From positions 37,792 through 101,791 of the forward strand of contig JADLFE010000060.1 of assembly GCA_020845755.1 (NCBI GenBank): a stretch of DNA of 64,000 bases, written 5' to 3'. The notes beneath the pieces were generated by a model. It searched no databases. It was not told where the DNA came from and saw only the letters and a list, made by a program, of their open reading frames with translations. The stretch comes from Phycisphaerales bacterium. GTDB lineage: Bacteria; Planctomycetota; Phycisphaerae; Phycisphaerales; UBA1924. Positions 44,808 through 53,293 of this stretch are shown piece by piece (position 1 is the stretch's first letter; the number at the start of each line of letters is the position of its first letter). The position numbers and the translations under genes were made by a program.

Positions 44808-46010
44808 ATGCCCCGCACACTTCGCCGCCTCACACCCGCCGCGCTTTTGCTGATGCTCGTCGGCACCGCCGACGCCCAGACGCTCGTCGGGGCGGGCGCG
44901 CCGATCAACAACCAGGCGACGCTCTACGTCATCGATCCGACGACCGGAGCCGCCACTCCTTTCATGACCATCAACATGCCCGCCGGCCACGAACTCTACT
45001 ACCTCGCGTCGGCCTCGAACTGCCGCCTCTTCGCCGCCACATACGCCAATAGCAGTAGCATCCCCAGTCGCTTCGCCGTCATTGATCCCGCCACCGGCAC
45101 CTACAACTTCCAACTTTACGGCGCACCCCTTGCCACCTCCTACTGCGAGGGTGTGGACTGGTCCCCGCGACACAACGCCTACCTCGTCGGCTTTGGGGCT
45201 CTTGGCAACTTCAGCACCCGCCGCCTGGCGCTCGTTGACATCAACGGAACTGTGCTCAACACCAGCGGCACGCTCACACAGACCGACACCGACGAGATCG
45301 CCAGTGACGCCACGCGCGACCTTATCTTCGATCTCAACAGCTCCTCGACGCCCCGGGTCTTCAACGTCACCACGCCCTTCCCAACACCCGTCGTCTCCGG
45401 CTTCGCAAGCCCGCCTTCCATCACCAATTTCAAGGACGCCACCATCCACCCCACCTCCGGCAAGATCCTCTTCTCAGATTCCGACACAGACCGCCTCATC
45501 GAGCTCGTCGGCAACACCTACGTCCAAGGCCCCGTCGTCGCGGGCGTAGATCTCCGCGGCCTGACCTGGTGCTCGCTCCCCGTTGTCATCACCAACCAGC
45601 CCAGCAACACCACCATCTGCCCCGGCGGCGTCGCCACCATCTCCGTCTCCAACGTCGGCACCGGGCCGATCGACTACCAGTGGTACGAGAACGGCTCGCC
45701 CATCGATATCAACGACAATCCCTCCGCCGCCACGCCCGATCTCTCCATCACCACCATGCCGTGCGTGAGCGACGAAGCAACCTACTACTGCGTCATCACC
45801 GGCCCGTGCGGGAGCGTCACCACCGACACCGCCACCCTCCGCTCGTGCTTCGGCGACTTCAATTGCGACGGCTTCGTCAACGCCCTCGACTACGACGAAT
45901 TCGCCTCCCTCTTTGAGGCTGGCGACACCGGCGCGGACATCAACTGCGACTCCTTCGTCAACGCCCTGGACTACGACCAGTTCGCTTCCGCCTTCGAGGC
46001 CGGATGCTGA
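44808..46010 (+). CDS. Secreted propeller-like and Ig-like protein with GC-type dockerin
   Basis: 400 residues; AAGGAGAG a few bases before the ATG. A signal peptide ends near GTADAQ. Residues 25-250 have a WD-like or propeller-like strand pattern (LYVIDPTTGAATPF, FAVIDPATGTYNF, KILFSDSDTDRLIEL), suggesting a secreted beta-propeller. An Ig-like domain follows (about 255-345: ITNQPSNTTICPGG, then YQWYENGSPI, ATYYCVITG) with its Cys pair. The dockerin has Cys in both loops (DFNCDGFVN, DINCDSFVN), seen in no other copy here. Codons are C-ending, as in the neighbours to the right. Confidence 0.84.
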   Translation: MPRTLRRLTPAALLLMLVGTADAQTLVGAGAPINNQATLYVIDPTTGAATPFMTINMPAGHELYYLASASNCRLFAATYANSSSIPSRFAVIDPATGTYNFQLYGAPLATSYCEGVDWSPRHNAYLVGFGALGNFSTRRLALVDINGTVLNTSGTLTQTDTDEIASDATRDLIFDLNSSSTPRVFNVTTPFPTPVVSGFASPPSITNFKDATIHPTSGKILFSDSDTDRLIELVGNTYVQGPVVAGVDLRGLTWCSLPVVITNQPSNTTICPGGVATISVSNVGTGPIDYQWYENGSPIDINDNPSAATPDLSITTMPCVSDEATYYCVITGPCGSVTTDTATLRSCFGDFNCDGFVNALDYDEFASLFEAGDTGADINCDSFVNALDYDQFASAFEAGC

Positions 46011-46146
46011 TCACCATCGCCCCATAACGCGCGTCAACCGTACACCTCACCTGCCCCCGGACCGCCGCGCGCCAAAATCGCCGTTCTTGGTGCGTTTTCT
46101 GGCCGATGCCTTCCGTCCCATCACACTGGGTTATACGGAGGGATTC

Positions 46147-46887
46147 ATGAAAACCAGTCTCTGCCTCGCGCTCGTCACCGCCGCCAATTGCCAGTCCGCG
46201 CTGGCCGACATCACCAGCCACTTCGACAGCGACACGGAGGGATGGCTCCTCGTCGATTTTCCAACCAATGGGCACGTCGCCCAACCATCGACACAGAGCG
46301 TTCCGTTCGATTCGAGTTTCGGCAAGCCCGCCGGGAGCCTCCGCACAGGCGAGGGCTACTACGACGCCGCCGTCGCCGCACCGCCCGCCTACCTCGGCAA
46401 TCACGCGAACGCCTACGGCGGACAACTCAAGTATGACATCTATCTCCGCTTAACCGACGGCGTGACCTATCCATCGGTCGTGATCAACGCCGGGACGTAT
46501 TCGCTCTATTACGTCACCGCTTCACCGCCCGTCAACGCGTGGGAATCCCGCGTCGTTCCGCTCACCGAAACCGGCTGGCACTACAACACCTCCGGCGGTC
46601 CGGCGGTCACCAAGGCCCAGATGCAGGACGCCCTCAGCCACATCGCCGGCATCTACCTCCTCACCGAATGGCACACCGGCAACGACGACACCAACCTCGA
46701 TAACGTCTCCATGACCGGCGGATGCCTCGCCGATTTCAATCACGACTCCTTCGTCAACGCCCTTGACTACGACGAGTTCGCCTCCCTCTTTGAACCCGGC
46801 GACATCGGCGCGGACATCAATCACGATGGCTTCGTCAACGCCCTCGACTACGACGAGTTCGCCTCCGCCTTCGAGGCCGGCTGCTGA
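46147..46887 (+). CDS. Secreted laminin-B-like protein with GC-type dockerin (copy 1)
   Basis: 246 residues. ATG 46147 has GGAGG about 5 bases upstream; the open frame extends 78 codons further with no signal. A signal peptide ends near SALAD. The body opens with SHFDSDTEGWLL and continues with GGQLKYDIYLRL, the pattern of the laminin IV/B module, a carbohydrate-binding-like beta-sandwich; a Cys-poor version ends at DDTNLDNVSM. A two-loop GC-type dockerin follows. The gene at 49507 is a paralogue of the same length with about two thirds identical residues. Confidence 0.85.
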   Translation: MKTSLCLALVTAANCQSALADITSHFDSDTEGWLLVDFPTNGHVAQPSTQSVPFDSSFGKPAGSLRTGEGYYDAAVAAPPAYLGNHANAYGGQLKYDIYLRLTDGVTYPSVVINAGTYSLYYVTASPPVNAWESRVVPLTETGWHYNTSGGPAVTKAQMQDALSHIAGIYLLTEWHTGNDDTNLDNVSMTGGCLADFNHDSFVNALDYDEFASLFEPGDIGADINHDGFVNALDYDEFASAFEAGC

Positions 46888-47207
46888 GTCACAGTTCGCA
46901 ACATCCCCCGCGCCCCCGGTCCGTTGCCGAGCACGCGGAGAACACGCACGCCGAGTCGACCCGTGCCGTGAGCGCGATCGCCACCGCGCCAGATCGCATC
47001 ACATACATCACACGCTTCTCACGCCACCGCTCCACGCAACGGCGAAGGATCGCGTACCGGACGGTCCGATATCTCGGCGATCGATCCTCTCACAAGATAT
47101 TGATGTCTTGCGGCAAGAGGGGTATCTTCTGGCCGACCCGAGTACATCACGGTCTTCATGTGAGGACCACGCACGATCCAAAGCCCAAGCCGCAAAGGAA
47201 GCAGGAC
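46888..47207. other. 320-bp intergenic region with a candidate promoter
   Basis: No gene is seen. The only element I can support is the promoter candidate at 47100-47128. Confidence 0.55.
47100..47128 (+). promoter_or_regulatory. Candidate sigma70-type promoter
   Basis: TTGATG (47100-47105), 17-base spacer, TATCTT (47123-47128), about 80 bases before the HAF-like gene. Confidence 0.45.
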
Positions 47208-48377
47208 ATGCCTGTGAAGTCGTTCGTCACGCTGGCCGCACACGCGGCCGTTCTCGCCCTGGCCTCCGACTCCAACGCCCAATGGACGGTGACGAATCTG
47301 CATCCGGCAGGAGCTGTCCAATCGGGTGCATGGACCGTCAACGCCGGGCAACAGGGCGGGTGGTGCGTCGCCGACGGCGAGGTCCGCGCCGGCCTTTGGA
47401 ACCGCTCGGCCGCGTCGTGGACAAGCTTGCATCCGTCAGGAATGTCGGCATCGCAGATCAAATGCCTCACCGCCGCACAGCAGGCTGGGTACGTTGATGT
47501 GGGGTTTGGTGAACCCCACGCCGCCCTCTGGAGCGGTACGACTTCCTGGATTGATCTGAACCCCGCCTTCGCGAGTGCCTCGGAGATCGTCGCCATCACA
47601 GGAAGTCAGCAGGTCGGCACAACCCAGCTGTTCGGAAACTCGCACGCCAGTCTGTGGACCGGCTCCGCTGCTTCGTGGATTGATCTCAAACCAGCCGGGA
47701 TCACGTACTCCGGGGCCACCACCACCAATGGCAGCCAGCAGGGCGGGTGGATTCTGCTCTCCGGTATTTCGCGCGCCAGCCTGTGGACCGGCTCGGCCGA
47801 ATCGTGGGTCAGTCTCCACCCCAGCGGAGCCACAGGCTCCTACATCATGGCCATGAGCGACACGAAGCAGGCGGGCTCGGTCGAATGGGGCGGGCCAGCC
47901 CACGCGTGCCTGTGGAGCGGCACGCCCGAATCATGCGTCGACCTGCACCCGCCCGTCGCAGCCGAGTCTTCCGCTCGCGCGATCAGCGGCGATGTCGAAG
48001 CCGGATACACCGTGATCGACGACGTCATCCGCGCCGCCGCATGGATGGGCACTGCCGAATCCTGGATCGACCTGCACTCGCTGCTCCCCGCGGACTTCAC
48101 GTCAAGCCAGGCCACGGGCGTCTGGACAGGTCCCACCGGCATCTCGATCTGCGGCTGGGGATTCAACCAATCCACCGGCTACCGGGAGGCGCTGCTCTGG
48201 ACGCTTCCAACCTGCACCGCCGACTTCAACCACGACGGCTTCGTCAACGCCCTTGACTACGACGAGTTTGCGTCCCTCTTTGAGACCGGCGACCTCGGCG
48301 CTGACATCAATCACGACTCCTTCGTCAACGCTCTCGACTACGACGAGTTCGCCTCCGCCTTTGAGGCCGGCTGCTGA
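47208..48377 (+). CDS. Secreted HAF-like repeat protein with GC-type dockerin
   Basis: 389 residues. ATG 47208 (AAAGGAAGCAGGAC upstream) begins a signal peptide ending near SNAQW; the 80 upstream open codons are non-coding in character. Seven or so repeats of 43-45 residues fill residues 25-330: G-x-x-HAxLW-x-G-x-A-x-SW-x-DL-x-PxG, for example HASLWTGSAASWIDLKPAG and RASLWTGSAESWVSLHPSG. This resembles the HAF extracellular repeat family, probably a beta-propeller. A two-loop GC-type dockerin follows. The dockerin DNA is almost identical to that of the next gene. Confidence 0.85.
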   Translation: MPVKSFVTLAAHAAVLALASDSNAQWTVTNLHPAGAVQSGAWTVNAGQQGGWCVADGEVRAGLWNRSAASWTSLHPSGMSASQIKCLTAAQQAGYVDVGFGEPHAALWSGTTSWIDLNPAFASASEIVAITGSQQVGTTQLFGNSHASLWTGSAASWIDLKPAGITYSGATTTNGSQQGGWILLSGISRASLWTGSAESWVSLHPSGATGSYIMAMSDTKQAGSVEWGGPAHACLWSGTPESCVDLHPPVAAESSARAISGDVEAGYTVIDDVIRAAAWMGTAESWIDLHSLLPADFTSSQATGVWTGPTGISICGWGFNQSTGYREALLWTLPTCTADFNHDGFVNALDYDEFASLFETGDLGADINHDSFVNALDYDEFASAFEAGC

Positions 48378-48597
48378 TCGCACGGCGTTCGCACGAACAG
48401 GTTGTTACACGCTCGCCCCGCTGAAATCCGGCGCCACGACGCAATTCGATGTATTGCGGACATAGACGGGCGATATACTCGTCCTCAGGACACGAGAACG
48501 AAAACTCGCCATCGCTTCCAGCGGCGTCGGCCGGGAGCACCACGATGGCGCGAAGTTCCTCGCGTCATCGGTCGGTCAACAAGAAAGGAGTTGTGTG

Positions 48598-49371
48598 ATG
48601 AACGCGCGGAATCATGCGTTGCGTATGGCGATGGGTGCGCTGGCGGGCATCACGATCGGGAATGCCCACGCCGAAGTGCTCACACTCATCCCCGTCGACG
48701 ACGCCTACCTCAGCAACAGCGGCGCCGAGAGTGACATGACCTGGAACACCGCGGAGCTCGATGAATTCGGCTACTACGGAACTATCAAAAGGCCGCTCCT
48801 CAAGTTCGACCTGAGCCAGATCCCCGCGGGCGCGAACGTGATCTCCGCTCATCTCACCCTCCAACTCACGGGGATCTACGGCGGTCAGGGACACGAGAGC
48901 TCAGTCTGGCGTATGCCGAACGACGCATGGACCGAGGAGACCGTGACTTGGAACTCATACGACCAATCGGGCGCGGTCGCCATCGCGGTTCTCGCGGGCA
49001 CCAATGAGCACGGCCCCAGGACGTGGAATATCAGCATGTCGGACTGGACATCCGAGGCCGACCTCCTCGACCACGCCGTCACCTTCATGGTTCGCTGGCA
49101 CGACTTCGACTCCGGCTACGAGACAGATGGCTACTACAAGGCAAACTCTTTCAGCAGCAAGGAAGGAACCGCCGCGCCGACCCTGACCATCGAATTCGAG
49201 AACGGATGCCTTGCCGATTTCAATCACGACTCCTTCGTCAACGCCCTTGACTACGACGAGTTTGCGTCCCTCTTTGAGGCCGGCGACCTCGGCGCTGACA
49301 TCAATCACGACTCCTTCGTCAACGCTCTCGACTACGACGAGTTCGCCTCCGCCTTTGAGGCCGGCTGCTGA
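48598..49371 (+). CDS. Secreted DNRLRE-domain protein with GC-type dockerin
   Basis: 257 residues. AAAGGAG lies 7 bases before ATG 48598; GTG 48595 is an alternative. A signal peptide ends near GNAHAE. The DNRLRE-type domain (about 25-200) has the family landmarks: VDDAYLSNSG near the start, RPLLKFDLSQIPAGANVISAH in the middle and DAWTEETVTWNSY after it, with SFSSKEG..PTLTIEF at the end. It is clearer than the DNRLRE-like protein at 17.9 kb. It ends in a GC-type dockerin whose second half is identical in DNA to that of the preceding gene. Confidence 0.88.
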   Translation: MNARNHALRMAMGALAGITIGNAHAEVLTLIPVDDAYLSNSGAESDMTWNTAELDEFGYYGTIKRPLLKFDLSQIPAGANVISAHLTLQLTGIYGGQGHESSVWRMPNDAWTEETVTWNSYDQSGAVAIAVLAGTNEHGPRTWNISMSDWTSEADLLDHAVTFMVRWHDFDSGYETDGYYKANSFSSKEGTAAPTLTIEFENGCLADFNHDSFVNALDYDEFASLFEAGDLGADINHDSFVNALDYDEFASAFEAGC

Positions 49372-49506
49372 GTTCGCCCTATAACCGTGCCGCGAACGAT
49401 TGGTCTGTTCGCCCGACCGCGCCCGGCTCTGCAAAGCGGGGGGAGAAGCGCCGCGCGCCTTGTCCGCTCAGTCACGGGGCGTATGGTGTCACGTGAGAGG
49501 TGAATC

Positions 49507-50247
49507 ATGAAGGTTCGTTTGTCCCTCGCCCTCGCCCTCGCCGCCGGCTGTCACATCACGCACGCCGAAATCACTAGCCATTTCAACAGCGGGTCCGAAG
49601 GCTGGCTGGTCGTAAACTACCCGTTCAGCACGCACGTGGCCGCTCCGGCCACGCACGCCATCACGTATGACGCCGCCTTCGGCCAACCCGCCGGAAGCAT
49701 CCGCGCGTACGACGAATACGCCGAGACCGGCGTCGCCGCACCCGCGGCCTATCTCGGCGATCACTCGAACGCCTACGGCGGGCAACTCACATACGACATC
49801 TATCTCCGATACACCGACGGCGTGGATTATCCCGCGGTCATCCTGAACGCCGGAACCTTCTCGCTCTATTACGTCGCTCCCTCGCCGCCCGTCAACACCT
49901 GGCAGACACGCATTGTTCCCCTGACCCAGACCGGATGGCGCTACAACTCTCGCAACGGAACCGCCGCAACCGAAACGCAGATGCGCACGGCGCTGAGCAA
50001 CATCGCCGGCCTCTACATCTACACCGAGTGGAACACCGGGAGCGATGACACCAGCATCGACAACGTCGCAATGAGCGGCGGATGCCTCGCCGATTTCAAT
50101 AACGACTCCTTCGTCAACGCCCTTGACTACGACGAGTTTGCCTCCCTCTTTGAGGCCGGCGACATCGGCGCAGACATCAATCACGACTCCTTTGTCAACG
50201 CTCTGGACTACGACGAATTCGCGTCCGCGTTTGAAGCCGGCTGCTGA
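49507..50247 (+). CDS. Secreted laminin-B-like protein with GC-type dockerin (copy 2)
   Basis: 246 residues; GAGAGGTG a few bases before the ATG. A signal peptide ends near HITHAE. It shares with copy 1 the opener ITSHFNSGSEGWLVV, the GGQLTYDIYLRYTDGV strand, a YYVxxSPPVNxW segment and the DDTSIDNVAMSGGCLADF junction to the dockerin. Two unrelated dockerin genes lie between the copies, so the duplication was not simply tandem or was followed by insertion. Its ligand is unknown. Confidence 0.86.
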   Translation: MKVRLSLALALAAGCHITHAEITSHFNSGSEGWLVVNYPFSTHVAAPATHAITYDAAFGQPAGSIRAYDEYAETGVAAPAAYLGDHSNAYGGQLTYDIYLRYTDGVDYPAVILNAGTFSLYYVAPSPPVNTWQTRIVPLTQTGWRYNSRNGTAATETQMRTALSNIAGLYIYTEWNTGSDDTSIDNVAMSGGCLADFNNDSFVNALDYDEFASLFEAGDIGADINHDSFVNALDYDEFASAFEAGC

Positions 50248-50584
50248 CGACACCGCCGCCCACCAGCGCACTCTGATCCGCGAGCGGCGTTTCTTGCGCG
50301 TTTGAATTATTCGATTCAAGCATGCAAGCAAACTACGAACAGGCTTCGCAGACGCTTCACATTTTCACCGCAAGTCCATTCGTTATAACGAGTTCGGAAC
50401 TCTCCGCCGCGGAACGACATTCTCTGACCAGTCACGACGCGTTCCGCGCTCTTTGAAGAGTACAGGCGAGATTGAGTCAAAAGTCCCGTCGACTTTTGGG
50501 CTCTATCCCCTAGCCTGAACACTCGGAGAAGACGCCGGCGCGTTCGTCGCGTCGGGATTCGTTCCACAATTGAGGAGGACCACG
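50248..50584. other. 337-bp intergenic region with inverted repeats
   Basis: AT-richer than the surroundings. It holds two inverted repeats: TTGAAT-6-ATTCAA (50302-50319) and the stronger one at 50478. No gene seen. Confidence 0.6.
50478..50498. promoter_or_regulatory. Perfect 8-bp inverted repeat before a dockerin gene
   Basis: CAAAAGTC (50478-50485), 5-base loop, GACTTTTG (50491-50498), about 87 bases before the start codon. It could be an operator or a leader hairpin; there is no T tract for termination. Confidence 0.5.
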
Positions 50585-53086
50585 ATGAAACGCCACGTTA
50601 CCTGCTGCGTTCTTGCCGCCGTTGTCGGCCTGGCTGCCAGCGCCTATGCGCAGCAATCCGCGCCACCAGTCCGCCCCGTCAATCCCGGCGATATCGCCAC
50701 CGCCACCAAGCCGCACGTCATCACGCCAACACGCCACGTCCTTCCCGACGGCACGATCTTCGAGGCCGCCTACGCGCAAGGACCGTTCTTCGTGCCGGAA
50801 GGGGGAGTCGGGCTCCCGCCCAATGACCCGGGCATCGTTCATGACTTCGGCCCGCGTCTCTCACCGAACGTCGGCCCCTACTACATCCCCAAGTTCGGCG
50901 AAGACACCTACAGCGAGCCCGACCAGTCCGGCGACTGGGACACACGCTCGCTCGGCCTGATCCAGGACTTCGCCGGCCCGACCGCGGGCGAATGGACTCC
51001 CTCCGATTCTGACATGGCCGTCAACGGCGACTACGTCGTCGCCATCACCAACGACGACTTCGCCGTCTACGACAAGTGCGGCACGGAACTCGCCCGCCAC
51101 GACATCAACACCTTCCTCGGCATCGATACCTCGTACAAGATCTATGACCCCAAGATCGTCTACGACCCGTGGAATAACCGCTGGGTCATGATGTGGCACC
51201 TCACCAAGACCTCGACCGAGGAAGCCCAACTCGTCTTCGTGATCAGCGGAAATTCCATCCCCTTCGGCGTCACCGGCTCCAGCGTCTGGTGGTATCGCTT
51301 CAACGTCCTCCAGGATGGGGGCACCGCCAATGCTTCCTTCCCCGACTACTTCGACCTCGGTTACAGCCCCAACTACCTCACCGCCTCGGGCAACATGTTC
51401 AAGTTCGCCAGTGGATTCCGACACGGCCGCATCATGGTCTACGACAAGGCCGCCATGTACGCCGCCGCCGGTGCTTCCTTCCTCTCCTGGAGCATCGGAA
51501 CCAACCCCGACGGCTCCACCTTCGAAACCCCACGCGCCGCCAAGATGCAGTCCTCATTCGGCGGCATTGACGGCTACTTCATCAACTCCCGCTGGGGAGG
51601 CGGAAACAAACTCACCGTCCGCCGCGTCACCGACGCCTTCGGCGCCAACACCCTGACCACCAACGACGTGAGCGTCAACGCCTACACGTCTCCGCCCAAC
51701 GCCGTCGAGCCCGACGGCACCACCGTCGATACCATCGACGCACGCCTCATGCCCGCGGTCATCAGCAACGACTCATTCGGATCGAACGGCATCGATCTCT
51801 ATACCTCCCTCACCACGACCGATTCGGATGGCAATGCCGGCGCTCGCCTCTACCGCCTCGACGCTTCCACGCTCGCCGTCGAACACGATCAGACCTTCTG
51901 GAGCTCTGGGCAGCACACCTGGTTCGCCTCGCCCGCCATGGACTACTCGGGCTCGGCCGTCTTTGTCTTTAGCCGCTGCGGCCCGGCGGCCGGGCAGTAC
52001 ATCCAGGCCCGCTATGTCGACTTCAACAAGGGCGTCTGGTCCAACTCCTCCAATACCCTTCACGCCGGCGAAGCCCTCTACAGCGGCTTCCGCTGGGGCG
52101 ACTATCTCGGCGGACAACTCGACTGGGGCGACTATGCCCACAACTTCAGCACACCAGGACGCCCCGCCAAGATGTGGTTCATCGGCATGTACGCCGGCAG
52201 CGACAACACCTGGCACAACCAGATCGGAGCCGCCAGCGTCTTCACCCAGGCCTCGCTCGACTCCGTCACACCCGCCGCGCTCGTCCAATTCACCGGCCCC
52301 GTCGGCGGCCCGTTCTCGCCCGCGTCCCAGATCTACAGCCTCGGCGTCTCCGGCGAGGTCGGCCTCACCTACTCCGTCTCCAGCCTCCCCACCTGGCTCA
52401 ACTCCTCCACCGCCCTCGACGACGCCTACTCGCCCGGCGAAAACGTGACCCTCTCGGTCAACGCCGCCGCCAACTCACTGGCCAAGGGAACCTACAACGA
52501 CACCGTCACCTTCGCCGACTGCTACAACGGCGGGAATACCTTCAATCGCTCCGTCCGCCTCGTCGTTCAGGCGCCCGATCTCGACGTGATCACCATCGAC
52601 GCCACCAACGGCACCTACCACCCGAATCAGATTCTCCCCGTCACCATCCAGTACCAGAACATCGGCGACTACGCCACCGGCTCGTACACCGCAAACTTCT
52701 ACGCCTCCACCAACACCACCATCTCCACCGCCGACACCCTCGTCGGCACCCGCAACTACGCGAGCCTCGCCCCCAGCGCCTTCCAGAATTCCAACCACCT
52801 CTTCATCACGCCCTGCCTCCCCGTGGGCAACTACTACATCGGCGTCATCGTCACGGTCACCAACGACTCCAACACCGCCAACAACATCGCCTACGACACC
52901 ACCCGCATCGGGACCGATCGCTGCTTCGCCGACTTCAACCAGGACTGCTTCGTCAACGCCCTTGACTACGACGAATTCGCCTCGCTCTTCGAGGCCGGCG
53001 ACATCGGCGCGGATGTCAACAACGACGGCTTCGTCAATGCGCTCGACTACGACGAGTTCGCCTCCGCCTTCGAGAACGGCTGCTGA
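50585..53086 (+). CDS. Large secreted protein with CARDB-like domain and GC-type dockerin
   Basis: 833 residues; GAGGAGG lies 6 bases before ATG 50585. A signal peptide ends near SAYAQQ. The region from about 120 to 560 has repeated short strands with DSDMAVNGDYVV, YDPKIVYDPWNNRWVM and TWFASPAMDYSGSAVFVFSR, consistent with a large beta-propeller. A small Ig-like segment follows, then a CARDB-like domain near residues 660-780 (ILPVTIQYQNIGDYATGSY, then PVGNYYIGVIVTVTND). It ends in a GC-type dockerin, followed by a strong terminator. It is the last dockerin gene in the window. No enzyme motif was recognised. Confidence 0.83.
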   Translation: MKRHVTCCVLAAVVGLAASAYAQQSAPPVRPVNPGDIATATKPHVITPTRHVLPDGTIFEAAYAQGPFFVPEGGVGLPPNDPGIVHDFGPRLSPNVGPYYIPKFGEDTYSEPDQSGDWDTRSLGLIQDFAGPTAGEWTPSDSDMAVNGDYVVAITNDDFAVYDKCGTELARHDINTFLGIDTSYKIYDPKIVYDPWNNRWVMMWHLTKTSTEEAQLVFVISGNSIPFGVTGSSVWWYRFNVLQDGGTANASFPDYFDLGYSPNYLTASGNMFKFASGFRHGRIMVYDKAAMYAAAGASFLSWSIGTNPDGSTFETPRAAKMQSSFGGIDGYFINSRWGGGNKLTVRRVTDAFGANTLTTNDVSVNAYTSPPNAVEPDGTTVDTIDARLMPAVISNDSFGSNGIDLYTSLTTTDSDGNAGARLYRLDASTLAVEHDQTFWSSGQHTWFASPAMDYSGSAVFVFSRCGPAAGQYIQARYVDFNKGVWSNSSNTLHAGEALYSGFRWGDYLGGQLDWGDYAHNFSTPGRPAKMWFIGMYAGSDNTWHNQIGAASVFTQASLDSVTPAALVQFTGPVGGPFSPASQIYSLGVSGEVGLTYSVSSLPTWLNSSTALDDAYSPGENVTLSVNAAANSLAKGTYNDTVTFADCYNGGNTFNRSVRLVVQAPDLDVITIDATNGTYHPNQILPVTIQYQNIGDYATGSYTANFYASTNTTISTADTLVGTRNYASLAPSAFQNSNHLFITPCLPVGNYYIGVIVTVTNDSNTANNIAYDTTRIGTDRCFADFNQDCFVNALDYDEFASLFEAGDIGADVNNDGFVNALDYDEFASAFENGC

Positions 53087-53126
53087 ACATCGTTATCGAT
53101 TGGTCTGAAAATTCAGCCTGATCCAT

Positions 53127-53161
53127 CAGCCCGGGGCGTCCGTTCCCCGGGCTGTTTCTTT
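53127..53161 (+). terminator. Rho-independent terminator after the last dockerin gene
   Basis: CAGCCCGGGG (53127-53136), 8-base loop, CCCCGGGCTG (53145-53154), then TTTCTTTCTG. Confidence 0.9.
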
Positions 53162-53293
53162 CTGCGCGCGGTTCAAACCCGATCCCGACGACGCCCACCC
53201 GTCCCCATCGCGCAACCGGACGCCCCCGTGAACCCGACCGTCCTCCACGCCGCCCCATACGTCATCTCGGCCACGACCCGCCGGGCATCGCTC

